This document shows positions 44,101 to 53,565 of a stretch of 64,000 bases of DNA, one piece after another; within the stretch, counting starts at the first letter, position 1, and every line of letters starts with the position of its first letter. The stretch comes from Serratia fonticola. Its GTDB lineage: Bacteria > Pseudomonadota > Gammaproteobacteria > Enterobacterales > Enterobacteriaceae. The notes under the pieces were generated by a model. It was not told the DNA's origin. It saw only the letters and a program-made list of their open reading frames with translations, and made no database searches. The stretch covers positions 3,348,001 to 3,412,000 of the forward strand of contig NZ_VFMK01000001.1 in NCBI RefSeq assembly GCF_006715025.1. Direction: 5' to 3'. Position numbers and translations under genes: made by a program.

Positions 44101-44289
44101 CGCACAACTTGGTCCGCCGGTAAAACGCGAACCTTCAGCGGCTTTTTACAGCCCTGCGAATAGTAACATTAAATTTGTAGAGGATAAATAAAGTGCAGTT
44201 TACCTTGAGCAGCCCTGATTATGCTTGACTGACCGGTCAAACCTCGCCATATTTACCCGGATAAAATAATTTTACCCGGATATAAATGC

Positions 44290-44871
44290 ATGGAAACCGT
44301 TAGCACAGCAAAATGTACTGCCTTTTTGCACTATCAGCGGATTGCCGCGGGCTCTTACGCTGAAGTCGCGCAGGCACTGGCTGCATTAGCGCTTTCCGCC
44401 GGGGAGCTTCTGGTCTTTGATGATGCCACAGGCTCCCAGGTCGATTATCCATGGCCGGAAGGTTACGTTTGGCCACAGCCGGAAGAAACAGAAAGCGCGC
44501 TGCATAACCACGAACCCACAGGACACCCCTCTGTCGGCAGGCCTAAGCTTGGCGTGGTCGCCCGTGAAGTGACACTCCTGCCCCGCCATTGGCAATGGCT
44601 GTCACAACAACGTGGGGGCGCCTCCGCAGCATTACGCCGCCTGGTTGATGAGGCAAGACGTACGACGGCCGAACAGGACAATGAACGTCGTACAAAAGAG
44701 AACTGTTACCGTTTTATGAGTGCCATTGCCGGATCTTTACCGGATTATGAAGAGGCCGTACGGGCGCTGTTTGGCCAGAACGGCGACGTTTTTGCCGAGC
44801 GTATTGCTCAATGGCCACCTGACATCCAGACGCATCTCGCCTGGATGGCCCGTGATGCCTTTCCTCATTGA
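44290..44871 (+). CDS. DUF2239 family protein
   Basis: This 193-residue soluble protein belongs to DUF2239, recognised from GRPKLGVVAREVTLLPRHW and the following SAALRRLVDEARR, which resemble a small DNA- or partner-binding module. No enzyme motif is visible and the function is unknown. It is divergent from thrS and precedes a MATE exporter by 82 bases on the same strand. Confidence 0.82.
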   Translation: METVSTAKCTAFLHYQRIAAGSYAEVAQALAALALSAGELLVFDDATGSQVDYPWPEGYVWPQPEETESALHNHEPTGHPSVGRPKLGVVAREVTLLPRHWQWLSQQRGGASAALRRLVDEARRTTAEQDNERRTKENCYRFMSAIAGSLPDYEEAVRALFGQNGDVFAERIAQWPPDIQTHLAWMARDAFPH

Positions 44872-44953
44872 CGGCATCATTCATGCTTTCGGTATACTCT
44901 TTATGGGCACCTTCGATGCCCTCACTCCCCCTTTAGGCGCAGGAAAATATTAA

Positions 44954-46318
44954 ATGCAAACCCGCCCAACGCAGAAACAGGCACCGCTTTGGCGTATCTA
45001 CCTGATCTTTCTGGTCCCTATGGTGCTGTCCAACTTTCTGCAAGGATTTTCTGGCACGCTAAACGGGATCTATATCGGCCAGATGCTCGGCACTCATGCC
45101 CTGGCCGCTATTTCCGGTATGTTCCCGGTGGTGTTCTTCTTCATCTCACTGGTGATTGGTGTCGGTGCCGGCGCTTCGGTGTTGATTGGGCAGGCGTGGG
45201 GGGCCAATGAACCTGAAAAAGTCAAAACCATTGCTGGAACGGCATTGATGCTGGGAATTATGCTCGGTTTACTGGCAGCGATTTTTGGCAGTCTTTTTGC
45301 CCGTCAGGCATTGCTGGCACTGGGAACGCCAGCCGATGTGCTTGAAGAGGCGGTCGACTATGCTCGCATCATGATGTTGATTATGCCGCTGCTGCTGGTG
45401 CTTATTCTGTTCACGCAGCTTCTGCGCGGTGTCAGTGATACCGTGTCGCCATTACTGACACTGTTGATTTCTACCAGCGTAGGTTTATTGCTCACGCCAG
45501 CGCTGATCCGCGGTTGGTTGGGCTTTGCTCCCATGGGCATTCAGAGCGCCGCCTTAGCGGGCATGGTAGGTAATGCGCTGGCAATGGTGTATCTAACGGT
45601 ACGCCTACGTCGTAAACGGCACGTATTGGCTCCCGATCGCGCCATGCTGTCCGCACTGAAACTGAACATGGTGGTACTACGCAAAGTTTTACGTATCGGC
45701 CTGCCAACCGGTTTGCAGATGGTGGTGATTTCCTTGTCAGAGCTGGTGATCCTGACGCTGGTGAACCGGCACGGTTCTGATGCAACAGCAGCCTATGGTG
45801 CAGTGACTCAAATCGTCAACTATGTGCAGTTTCCCGCCTTATCTATTGCCATCACCGCGTCTATTTTAGGGGCTCAGGCTATTGGCGCGGGGCGTATGGA
45901 GCGCATGGCCCCAATCCTGCGCACCGGGCTATTTATCAACCTTTGGTTGACGGGGTCATTGATCATTCTCGTTTATCTGCTTTCACACTGGCTATTGGGT
46001 CTGTTCCTCACCAACCCATTAGTCCTGGCCGAAGCTGAGCATTTATTACACATCATGCTGTGGAGTATGCTGGTATTTGGTTTCCAGGCGATTGTTGGCG
46101 GTATTATGCGTGCCAGCGGCGTCGTCGTCGTACCGGTGACGATTTCCATTCTCTGCATCGCACTCGTGCAATTACCTGCGGCTTATTTGCTCAGTAATCA
46201 CTTTGGTCTGGAAGGCGTCTGGATGGCATTTCCCATTGCCTATTTGACAATGTTGGCATTACAGACAACGTTCTATAGGTTGGTGTGGCGGCACAGGAAA
46301 ATCGAGCGTTTAGTCTGA
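44954..46318 (+). CDS. MATE family multidrug/metabolite exporter
   Basis: This is a 454-residue inner membrane protein with about 12 transmembrane helices in two matching halves, typical of the MATE (DinF/NorM) family that exports drugs using Na+ or H+ gradients. Family-like segments include FLQGFSGTLNGIYIGQMLG early, GVGAGASVLIGQAWGA, and LRGVSDTVSPLL. It begins at ATG 44954 with AGGA 9 bases upstream. Substrates cannot be predicted. Confidence 0.88.
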   Translation: MQTRPTQKQAPLWRIYLIFLVPMVLSNFLQGFSGTLNGIYIGQMLGTHALAAISGMFPVVFFFISLVIGVGAGASVLIGQAWGANEPEKVKTIAGTALMLGIMLGLLAAIFGSLFARQALLALGTPADVLEEAVDYARIMMLIMPLLLVLILFTQLLRGVSDTVSPLLTLLISTSVGLLLTPALIRGWLGFAPMGIQSAALAGMVGNALAMVYLTVRLRRKRHVLAPDRAMLSALKLNMVVLRKVLRIGLPTGLQMVVISLSELVILTLVNRHGSDATAAYGAVTQIVNYVQFPALSIAITASILGAQAIGAGRMERMAPILRTGLFINLWLTGSLIILVYLLSHWLLGLFLTNPLVLAEAEHLLHIMLWSMLVFGFQAIVGGIMRASGVVVVPVTISILCIALVQLPAAYLLSNHFGLEGVWMAFPIAYLTMLALQTTFYRLVWRHRKIERLV

Positions 46319-46391
46319 TGCTGTTGAGTTGAAATGCCATTTGGGGTGTAGAAACTACGCCCAGATTTCATTCTCTTTTGGGGTTCGTTTT

Positions 46392-47057
46392 ATGTCGAGC
46401 ATTCTGCAGTTGTTTCAGGCTATCGGGCTGGGGTTAGTGCTATTGCTGCCACTGGCTAATCCACTGACTACCGTGGCGTTATTGCTGGGCCTTTCAGGTA
46501 ATATGACCGACGAAGAACGTAATCATCAATCGCTGATGGCGTCGGTATATGTGTTCTTTATCATGACCGTGGCGTTCTATGGTGGTCAACTGGTGATGAA
46601 CACGTTCGGCATTTCCATTCCCGGCCTGCGTATCGCTGGCGGATTGATTGTCGCCTTTATCGGTTTCCGCATGTTGTTCCCACAGCAAAGCGCCGATGAA
46701 ATACCGGAAGTGGAAAGCAAAAACACAGAGTTACGCAAGAAAACGTCGGCCAATATCGCGTTTGTACCGTTGGCGATGCCAAGCACTGCCGGGCCAGGGA
46801 CAATCGCCATGATCATCAGCACCGCATCCAGCGTCAAAGAAAGTACCCTGGGCTTTGCCCATTGGGTGTTGGTAGCGGCACCTGTGACCATTTTCCTGAC
46901 GATATCGCTCATTCTGTGGATTTGCTTGCGCAGTTCCACGGGGATAATGAAACTGGTTGGGAAAAGCGGTATCGAGGCCATTTCACGCCTGATGGGGTTC
47001 CTGCTGGTGTGTATGGGCGTGCAGTTTATTATCAATGGCGTATTTGAATTGATCTCT
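46392..47057 (+). CDS. marC: MarC family inner membrane protein
   Basis: MarC (UPF0056) is a six-helix inner membrane protein of unknown role; despite its name it is not required for antibiotic resistance in E. coli. I place the start at MSSILQLFQAIG (46392). Segments PLANPLTTVALLLGL, GIRMAGG-like SIPGLRIAGGLIVAFIGFRML and LAMPSTAGPGTIAM match MarC. The frame ends in the region LISTYVPAA; the exact stop is at 47076-47078, so the C-terminus extends slightly beyond the coordinate given here. Confidence 0.85.
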
Positions 47058-47085
47058 ACTTACGTGCCGGCGGCATAATCCCTGC

Positions 47086-47127
47086 CAGGCTCCACTGCAC
47101 GAAGTTCCGCAGTGGAGCCCCATTTTA
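47086..47127 (+). terminator. Terminator of marC
   Basis: GGCTCCACTGC (47088-47098) and GCAGTGGAGCC (47109-47119) form an 11-bp perfect stem followed by CCATTTTAT. It lies between the convergent marC and permease genes. Confidence 0.7.
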
Positions 47128-47135
47128 TCGGCTTG

Positions 47136-48419
47136 CTACAGCAGTCCGTAGACCAATGCAGAAAGTGCAATCAACCCCATCACCAAGACAAAGACATTAC
47201 TCAGCGCACGATATTGGCGCATTGCGGGAACGGCACGTACCGCATACATCGGCAAAATAAACAGAATTACGGCAATCAGCGGGCCACTGATAGTTTCAAT
47301 AATATGCAGAGCGCTCGGATTCCAAACGGTCGCAGCCCATGTCAGTAAAAACAGCAGGATACCGGAAATACGATGGGTAACCACGGCGCTGAGCGGCCTG
47401 CCCACCGCACGTGTGAGTCCATCGATAAGACTGGTCGCGCCTTCGGTCACGCCCAACGAGGTACCGAGATAGGATTTAGCCATCGCCAGCATAGCCATCA
47501 CCGGACCAAGATAGGCAATTAACGGATTGGAAAACTTATTGGCGAGCGTAGTCAGCACCGTGATGTTCTGCGCTTTGGCCTGCGCCATCTCCTGATGAGA
47601 AAGACTGAGCACACAGCTGAAAACGAAGAAGAGTACGGTAACGCAGATCAGCACATAGCTATAACGCATGATACGTGCACAGCGACGTTCGGCTTTATCG
47701 CCATACAAACTTTTCTGGGTTGAGGCAAACGAAGAAATGATCGGCGCATGGCTAAAGGAAAACACCATTACCGGCACCGCCAACCACAGTGAGTGCCAGA
47801 GGTCGGGGTTATTGAACTGGGTATTTGTCAGCCCGTGAACAAAATTCCCGGTTTGCCAGGTTGGCACCAGATACAGTGAAATGCCCAGCAAAAACACCAG
47901 TAAAGGGAACACCAGAACGCCCATCGCGGCAACGATGGTATCCTTGCCCCGCAGCAGGACCAGATTCAGCAGCACGACGACCACCAAACTCAGCCAAATC
48001 CGGGGAACGGGCATCAGATGAAACTGGTGGATCAGAAAGCTGTCCAGCGCATTGGTGATCGAAATACTGTAGACCAGCACAATGGGAAAGAAGGCCATCA
48101 GGTACAACACCATGATGATCTTGCCTGCCAACACGCCGAAATGCTCAACCACCACATCCTGAATATTGCCATCTCGGCTTGATCCCGAAAGCACAAACCG
48201 GCTTAACGCCCGGTGAGGTAAATACGTCAGCGGAAAAGCGAACAGCGCCATCAGTAACAGCACTAACGGGCCGTTTAAACCGGCATTGATCGGGAGAAAC
48301 AGGGTTCCGGCCCCTACGGCCGTCGCATATAAGCCGAACATCCAGACGGTGTCGGTCTTGTTCCATTTAGTCAGTTGGGTCGTACCCAACGAACCATGAT
48401 GCGAAGAAATAGTACTCAT
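47136..48419 (-). CDS. HAAAP family amino acid permease (SdaC-like)
   Basis: This is a 427-residue inner membrane protein with about 11 helices. WKTDTVWMFGLYATAVGAG-like start (KTDTVWMFGLYATAVGAGTLF, in two parts), FLPINAGLNG and VYSISITNALDSF match the hydroxy/aromatic amino acid permease family, closest by eye to the serine transporter SdaC. A proton-coupled serine or threonine symporter is the best guess. No deaminase gene is adjacent. It follows the PHP gene by about 220 bases on the same strand. Confidence 0.82.
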   Translation of the reverse strand: MSTISSHHGSLGTTQLTKWNKTDTVWMFGLYATAVGAGTLFLPINAGLNGPLVLLLMALFAFPLTYLPHRALSRFVLSGSSRDGNIQDVVVEHFGVLAGKIIMVLYLMAFFPIVLVYSISITNALDSFLIHQFHLMPVPRIWLSLVVVVLLNLVLLRGKDTIVAAMGVLVFPLLVFLLGISLYLVPTWQTGNFVHGLTNTQFNNPDLWHSLWLAVPVMVFSFSHAPIISSFASTQKSLYGDKAERRCARIMRYSYVLICVTVLFFVFSCVLSLSHQEMAQAKAQNITVLTTLANKFSNPLIAYLGPVMAMLAMAKSYLGTSLGVTEGATSLIDGLTRAVGRPLSAVVTHRISGILLFLLTWAATVWNPSALHIIETISGPLIAVILFILPMYAVRAVPAMRQYRALSNVFVLVMGLIALSALVYGLL

Positions 48420-48639
48420 GAGGCAGCTTACCTTAATCTATGGCGACAGCGTTTGCGCGCAACGGAAACTCCTTTCTCCGCTAAATAGTCATATAAAAGA
48501 GTGGATTAATGGCGATAGAACTTCACCTACCCAATAACAGGACGGCAAAGGATAATTAATATTACTGGCGTGGTCTATGTTATGGCGGCTGAGTGCGTGC
48601 TTCGTGAGCAGTCAATACCACTCACGAGTGAGAAAGGGA

Positions 48640-49524
48640 TTAGGCGCTGGCAACGGCGACAAAACGGCGAATTTCGGCAACATGCTGTGGCCCGTACGCA
48701 CATTGACCCACTTCAATTTTTGGCTTATTACGCCCATGGAAATCACTGCCACAGGTCACGAACGCGGAGCGACTCACGGTAAATGCGTACAGTTGGCTGG
48801 CCAATTCAGCTGAATGGTAGCTTGAAAACACTTCAACGCCCATCACGCCAATCTTCAACATCTCATCGATTACCTGAGTATGATCCTGTTTAACATTGGC
48901 ACCGATGTGGGCCAAGATGGGTATTCCACCGTTATGGCGAATTACCTCCACCATTTTGCTCATCGACGGATAGGTCACCGGCATGTAACAAATCTTGCCT
49001 GGGCCAAAGAAATCCCAGTAGAAATTGATGAGTGGCATGTCTGCCCGGTCACCACCAGCACGGTAAGGCAATAACAGAGGATGGCTATCATTGCGTTCAT
49101 CCGCAAGGATCACCTCCCCCATTTGCTCTTCCTGTGGAATAGCGCCACCACACACCTCTGCCAACCGTTGTTCATCGAGATAAAAATTCAGCTTACGCAA
49201 CTTTTCGAACTTTTTCGGCGTCAGCTCACGTTGAATTGCGGCAAAATTATTCTGGATTTCGACAAAGTCGTTACTGGGAGTGAAACCATAGCCCAACAGA
49301 TGGAAGTTACGCCCGGCAAAAGTGCAGTCAATCTCAATGCCAGAGAGCACATTCAGGTTGGGTGATGCCAAAGCTTTGGCTTCGGGGACGGAAAATGCAC
49401 AGTTATGATCGGTAATTGCCAGCGTGCTGATGCCATTAGCGATACAGCGTGCAATGACCACATCAACCGGAAAATCCGCATCATCGCTGTAGCTCGAATG
49501 CATATGCAGATCGATCTTCTCCAT
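48640..49524 (-). CDS. PHP domain metal-dependent phosphoesterase
   Basis: The 294-residue protein has the PHP signature motifs in order: DLHMHSSYSDD (near 4-14), ITDHN (near 40), SGIEID (near 61), AHIG (near 183) and GSDFHG (near 263). These histidines and aspartates bind a trinuclear metal site in phosphoesterases. The start METKID-like MEKIDLHMHS (49524) is chosen over an ATG 21 bases upstream because the motif follows at once. The substrate is unknown; relatives hydrolyse nucleotides or act as 5'-3' exonucleases, but I cannot choose. Confidence 0.82.
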   Translation of the reverse strand: MEKIDLHMHSSYSDDADFPVDVVIARCIANGISTLAITDHNCAFSVPEAKALASPNLNVLSGIEIDCTFAGRNFHLLGYGFTPSNDFVEIQNNFAAIQRELTPKKFEKLRKLNFYLDEQRLAEVCGGAIPQEEQMGEVILADERNDSHPLLLPYRAGGDRADMPLINFYWDFFGPGKICYMPVTYPSMSKMVEVIRHNGGIPILAHIGANVKQDHTQVIDEMLKIGVMGVEVFSSYHSAELASQLYAFTVSRSAFVTCGSDFHGRNKPKIEVGQCAYGPQHVAEIRRFVAVASA

Positions 49525-49677
49525 GGTGGATGCCCTCTGAATCATTCAATAATAATGTTCATAATAAAGCAGTGGAGTAATGCGGCTAGCAGATTTCGCA
49601 CTTTTTACCACCAGGATCACGAAAGCCGTTCTGCCAAACAGCACAGGACACCTCACCTTCCCCACATCAAGCAGAAA

Positions 49678-49704
49678 AGCTGAAATATGATATTTCAGCT
49701 TGTT
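49678..49704. terminator. Palindromic hairpin after the small membrane-protein locus
   Basis: AGCTGAAATA and TATTTCAGCT around a 3-base centre form a perfect 10-bp stem at 49678-49700. On the minus strand it is followed by TTTTC, so it can end transcription of the locus at 49714. Confidence 0.55.
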
Positions 49705-49713
49705 AACATATAA

Positions 49714-49940
49714 TTATTGAGGACGCTGGATGGCGCCAAACCATTTAGCATTTACATAGTTGGGCATCACGTTTTGAAAAGCAGCACATTCAAAAACCTT
49801 GCGCACTTCTTTCGCAGATTGATACGTCGTTTGACCGTATATTTTTGATTGCTCCCAATACAAATCCGCTTCCTCCTATCCACTTCAAAAGCTAAGGCTA
49901 CATAGATAACCATCAACAGACTCACTATCAATACGCCCAT
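49714..49940 (-). pseudogene. Small membrane-protein locus in two frames (frameshift or overlap)
   Basis: From ATG 49940, with AGGA-rich sequence upstream, one frame encodes GVLIVSLLMVIYVALAF, a single transmembrane helix, then EVDRRKR and a basic tail to a stop at 49767. A second frame, ending at 49714, encodes EEADLYWEQSKIYG, then a 35-residue stretch including SAKEVRKVFECAAFQNVM. It looks like real protein. Either one indel near 49875 split a single gene of about 75 residues, or the second frame is a separate 49-residue gene: TTG at 49863 has a perfect AGGAGG 8 bases upstream (49872-49877), inside the first frame. I do not recognise either part. Confidence 0.45.
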
Positions 49941-50393
49941 TACATCCTGTCCTCTTTGCTTTCCTTCTTGCACAAACATTAATATCACTAATCAATAGTT
50001 TATTCACATGCAAAATAAAGCAAGATAAACACAATAAAAACAATTGGATAAGCCAAGCACCCAACACTAAAATTTGCCAAGCCACAATAATTACAATTAA
50101 AACAGATGAATATTCTAAAAAAGGCAGGATAACAATGCTTGATAAAGAATCAATCAGGTAAATGGCAAATAAAACAAACATACATTTTATTAATTAAATA
50201 ATAACGCAGCGCCTATTAATATATAACTAATTCAAGCAATTGTACTAGTTAAGGCCAATATTAACCTCATAAAGCACATTAACAAATAACAGTATTTCCT
50301 TATATTTAAATAAATTAATTCTTAATAATGCTTAAGGCTTTCAAATATAAAATCAGGTATCTCCGAGGTGTTTTCGCACCCGCTCAACCAGTT
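49941..50393. other. AT-rich region without a confident gene
   Basis: About 450 very AT-rich bases. The minus strand has a 98-residue hydrophobic frame (ATG 50181) with three possible membrane helices, but it lacks a ribosome binding site and its 3' end overlaps the small locus in another frame. The low GC against both flanks suggests acquired or decayed DNA. Confidence 0.4.
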
Positions 50394-50419
50394 GTAAAAA
50401 AGGCTCCTTACGGAGCCTT
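50394..50419 (-). terminator. Terminator of the gluconate dehydrogenase operon
   Basis: AAGGCTCC-TTAC-GGAGCCTT hairpin (50400-50419), followed on the minus strand by six T. It lies 8 bases after the cytochrome gene stop. Confidence 0.88.
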
Positions 50420-50426
50420 GATCACT

Positions 50427-51767
50427 TTATTTACCGCCATTCGGTGACGATTCCGGCACGTAGGCGCTGCCCATGTCCTTCGCATCGCGGATCATAGTAC
50501 GGTCCTTACGCACGGCAGCCACATCAGAGGCCTTGATCGCTTTGGCGCTGTTGCCCCAACTTGAACGAATAAAGTTAACCACATCGGCCACCTGTTGATC
50601 GTTCAAACGCCAGCCAAACGGTGGCATGGTGAGATTGGAAACCGCCCCCTTCACCGCGGGTGTCGTATTCCCGGTCAGCACAATGTGGATCAGGGAAGTC
50701 GCATCGTCAGTCTGCACCACAGGGTTCCCCTTCAGCGCCGGGAAAGCACGTGGGTAGCCTGCGCCGTCAGTACGGTGACAGGCCGCGCAATTGTCGACGT
50801 ACAGTGCAGCACCGGGCTTGCTGTCGTCACCGCGCCATAAATCTTTGGCGACAGTGTCTTCAACTGGCTGCGCCTGTTGCTGGGCGTCTTTTGGCGGTAA
50901 GGTCTTCAGGTAACGGGCAATCGCGGTCAAGTCTTCATCGCTAAGATACTGCAGACTGTGCTCAACAACGTCGCTCATCCCTCCGAACACGACCGATTTA
51001 TCATTACGGCCGGTTTTCAGGAATTCGGTGAGTTCAGCCTCACTCCAGCTGCCTAATCCGTCTTTATTATCCCCGCGCAGGTTTGAGGCTACCCAACCGT
51101 CGATTGGCGCATTGCTGCCAGACAGGTAATCATCACCTTGCGTGTTACTCAGTGCTTTCTCCTGCATGGTGATGCTGCGTGGCGTGTGGCAAGCCCCACA
51201 GTGCCCCAGCCCTTCAACCAGATAGCGGCCACGCTCGATAACCGGATCGGCCTTGGTATCCGCAGTAAAATCTGACGGTGAAGGCGCGAACATGGCACGC
51301 CAGAGACTCAGCGGCCAGCGCATGGAAAGCGGCCAGGGAATATCAGAGTCCTTGTTTTCCTGTTCCACCGGCTGCACACCATGCATGAAGTAGGCGTACA
51401 TGGCACGCATATCCTCCTCTTTCACCAGTGCAAACGAAGGATATGGCATTGCCGGATAGAGCGTACTGCCATTTTTTGCCACGCCTTTGCGTACCGCGTT
51501 GTCGAAATCTTCAAAGCTGTAGTCACCAATCCCGGTTTTCTTATCCGGGGTAATATTGGTGGAATAAATAGTGCCGATCGGCGTCTCCATGGCCAAGCCA
51601 CCCGCAAACGCCACGCCACTCTTGCCATTGGTGTGACAAGCCACGCAGTCACCCGCTCGTGCCAGGTATTCGCCACGCTTGATCAACTCGCTGCTGACCG
51701 TCGCATCCTGCGCAAAAACGGAAAAACTCAATGCACTGATAACCAGTGCGGGAACACATGCTTTCAT
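50427..51767 (-). CDS. Triheme cytochrome c subunit of gluconate 2-dehydrogenase
   Basis: This subunit passes electrons from the periplasmic flavin dehydrogenase to ubiquinone. The start MKACVPALVIS (51767) has AAGGA 8 bases upstream and a signal peptide of about 20 residues ending FAQ; the upstream in-frame ATG codons are less likely. Three CxxCH heme motifs are present: CVACH (near 41), CGACH (near 189) and CAACH (near 328). Length (446 residues) and context fit the gluconate/alcohol dehydrogenase cytochrome family. It lies 11 bases after the FAD subunit gene. Confidence 0.9.
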   Translation of the reverse strand: MKACVPALVISALSFSVFAQDATVSSELIKRGEYLARAGDCVACHTNGKSGVAFAGGLAMETPIGTIYSTNITPDKKTGIGDYSFEDFDNAVRKGVAKNGSTLYPAMPYPSFALVKEEDMRAMYAYFMHGVQPVEQENKDSDIPWPLSMRWPLSLWRAMFAPSPSDFTADTKADPVIERGRYLVEGLGHCGACHTPRSITMQEKALSNTQGDDYLSGSNAPIDGWVASNLRGDNKDGLGSWSEAELTEFLKTGRNDKSVVFGGMSDVVEHSLQYLSDEDLTAIARYLKTLPPKDAQQQAQPVEDTVAKDLWRGDDSKPGAALYVDNCAACHRTDGAGYPRAFPALKGNPVVQTDDATSLIHIVLTGNTTPAVKGAVSNLTMPPFGWRLNDQQVADVVNFIRSSWGNSAKAIKASDVAAVRKDRTMIRDAKDMGSAYVPESSPNGGK

Positions 51768-51778
51768 CGCTCGCATCC

Positions 51779-53563
51779 TTATGCCTGCACCAATGGGCCT
51801 GGGTTTTTCAGATACTGCTCGCGAATAGCACGGGCAGACCAATAAGCCAACGCGGCCACGGTACCGGTCGGATTGTAGCCAAGCCCTTGCGGGAAGGCCG
51901 AAGCGCCAATAGAGAACACGTTATGCACATCCCAGCTTTGTAAGTAACGGTTTACCGCACTGGTCTTAGGATCTTCCCCCATCACGGCCCCACCGTTCAT
52001 ATGCGTGGTCTGGTAGCTGGTGGTATCAAAATGGCTATTGGCGTTTTTCGGGGCCCCCGTAATCAGTTTCGGGTTCATCGCTTTGGCTATCGGTGCCATC
52101 TTGCTATACATGAACTGCGCCATTTTGATGTCGTTCTCCTGCCAATCGAACGTCATACGCAATAACGGCTGACCAAAAATATTCTTGTAGTTCGGGTCCA
52201 GATCGAGATAGTTGCTGCGATAAGACTGGTGTGCGCCATGAGCATCCATTGAGACGTGATGTGTATAAGCATCTGCCACCGCAGCCTTCCATTTACTGCC
52301 CCAGGCCGGGGTTCCTGGCGGTGTCGGCAACCCCGAAATAGGCTTGGTGCCAGCCTGGTTGACCCAGAACGGCGAGCCACCAACAAAACCTTCTTTGCCG
52401 TGATCAAAGTTATCGGCATTAAAATCATCCACGCCTACGCCGTTCCCACCCGCACCGATGAAGGGGTTGGTGTAAACGTCCTTATCGAAGAACGCCTTGA
52501 TAGTGGTCATGTTCTGATAAGCAAAATTACGCCCCACCACGCCTTCACCGGTAACCGGATCGTAAGGTTTGCCAATGCCAGAGAGCAGCATCAGGTGAAC
52601 ATTGTGGAACTGAAACGCGCCCAGGATCACCAGGTCGGCTGGCTGTTCGATTTCACGCCCCTGCGCATCGATATAGTTGACGCCGGTGGCACGCGTTTTA
52701 TCGGCCGTCAGGTTAACCTTCAGCACATTGGCGTTGGTGCGCAGCTCAAAACGCTTCTCCATGCGCAACGCAGGCAGGATATTGACGTTTGGTGACGCTT
52801 TGGAATACATGTAGCAAGCATAACCACTGCAGAAACCGCAGAAGTTGCAGGGACCCATTTGGGCACCATACGGATTGGTGTAAGAATCCGAGGTATTGGC
52901 AGAGGGCAGGTTATAAGGATGGTAGCCCACATCACGCGCTGCCTTTTCAAACAGCTGGGCAGAGAAAGTATTCTTTTGCGCCTTTAATGGAAAATCGTTG
53001 GAGCGGTCTGGTGCAAAGGCGTTCCCCCCTTTGTCCTTACCCACCAGTTGTCCTCTCACCGTCCAGGCGGTACCAGAAGTACCGAAAACCTTCTCGGCTT
53101 TATCGAAGAAAGGCTCCAGTTCGTCGTAAGTCACACCGAAATCCTGGATCGTCATGTCTTTAGGGATAAAATTTTTGCCGTAGCGCTCTTCGTAATGGCT
53201 ACGCATCCGCAGCTCAATAGGGTCAACACGAAAATGCACGCCAGACCAGTGCAATCCTGCGCCACCCACTCCAGTCCCCGGCAAGAACGCCGCCAACTGG
53301 CGATAAGGCACGGCGGTCTGGCTGGTGTTATGCCGGATAGTGACCGTGCTCTTGGATAAGTCCTGGAACAACTTGCGACGAATGTTATAAGTGAGTTCGT
53401 CGATCACTTGCGGGTAAGAACCGTCGGGATAGGTATCGCGCATCGGGCCACGCTCCAGCGCCACCACGTTCAGCCCCGCTTCGGTCAGCTCTTTCGCCAT
53501 AATGGCGCCAACCCAGCCAAACCCCACGATTACTACGTCCTGCTTTTTCATTACCGTTGCCAT
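51779..53563 (-). CDS. FAD (GMC) subunit of gluconate 2-dehydrogenase
   Basis: The 594-residue GMC-fold flavoprotein oxidises D-gluconate to 2-keto-D-gluconate in the periplasm. The FAD-binding motif VIVGFGWVGAIMA lies near 10-22, and a C-terminal block near GGAVMGED and ASAFPQGLGYNPTGT completes the flavin site. A cysteine cluster, GPCNFCGFCSGYAC, resembles the Fe-S site of FAD-glucose dehydrogenases. It has no signal peptide, so it is expected to be exported with the Tat-carrying small subunit. The start at 53563 has AGGGGATAACA upstream. Confidence 0.9.
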   Translation of the reverse strand: MATVMKKQDVVIVGFGWVGAIMAKELTEAGLNVVALERGPMRDTYPDGSYPQVIDELTYNIRRKLFQDLSKSTVTIRHNTSQTAVPYRQLAAFLPGTGVGGAGLHWSGVHFRVDPIELRMRSHYEERYGKNFIPKDMTIQDFGVTYDELEPFFDKAEKVFGTSGTAWTVRGQLVGKDKGGNAFAPDRSNDFPLKAQKNTFSAQLFEKAARDVGYHPYNLPSANTSDSYTNPYGAQMGPCNFCGFCSGYACYMYSKASPNVNILPALRMEKRFELRTNANVLKVNLTADKTRATGVNYIDAQGREIEQPADLVILGAFQFHNVHLMLLSGIGKPYDPVTGEGVVGRNFAYQNMTTIKAFFDKDVYTNPFIGAGGNGVGVDDFNADNFDHGKEGFVGGSPFWVNQAGTKPISGLPTPPGTPAWGSKWKAAVADAYTHHVSMDAHGAHQSYRSNYLDLDPNYKNIFGQPLLRMTFDWQENDIKMAQFMYSKMAPIAKAMNPKLITGAPKNANSHFDTTSYQTTHMNGGAVMGEDPKTSAVNRYLQSWDVHNVFSIGASAFPQGLGYNPTGTVAALAYWSARAIREQYLKNPGPLVQA

Positions 53564-53565
53564 TG

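Noticed and set aside
49885..50181. A 98-residue hydrophobic reading frame on the minus strand.
   Set aside because: It has no ribosome binding site, lies in extremely AT-rich DNA where hydrophobic frames arise by chance, and overlaps the better-supported small membrane-protein locus in another frame.
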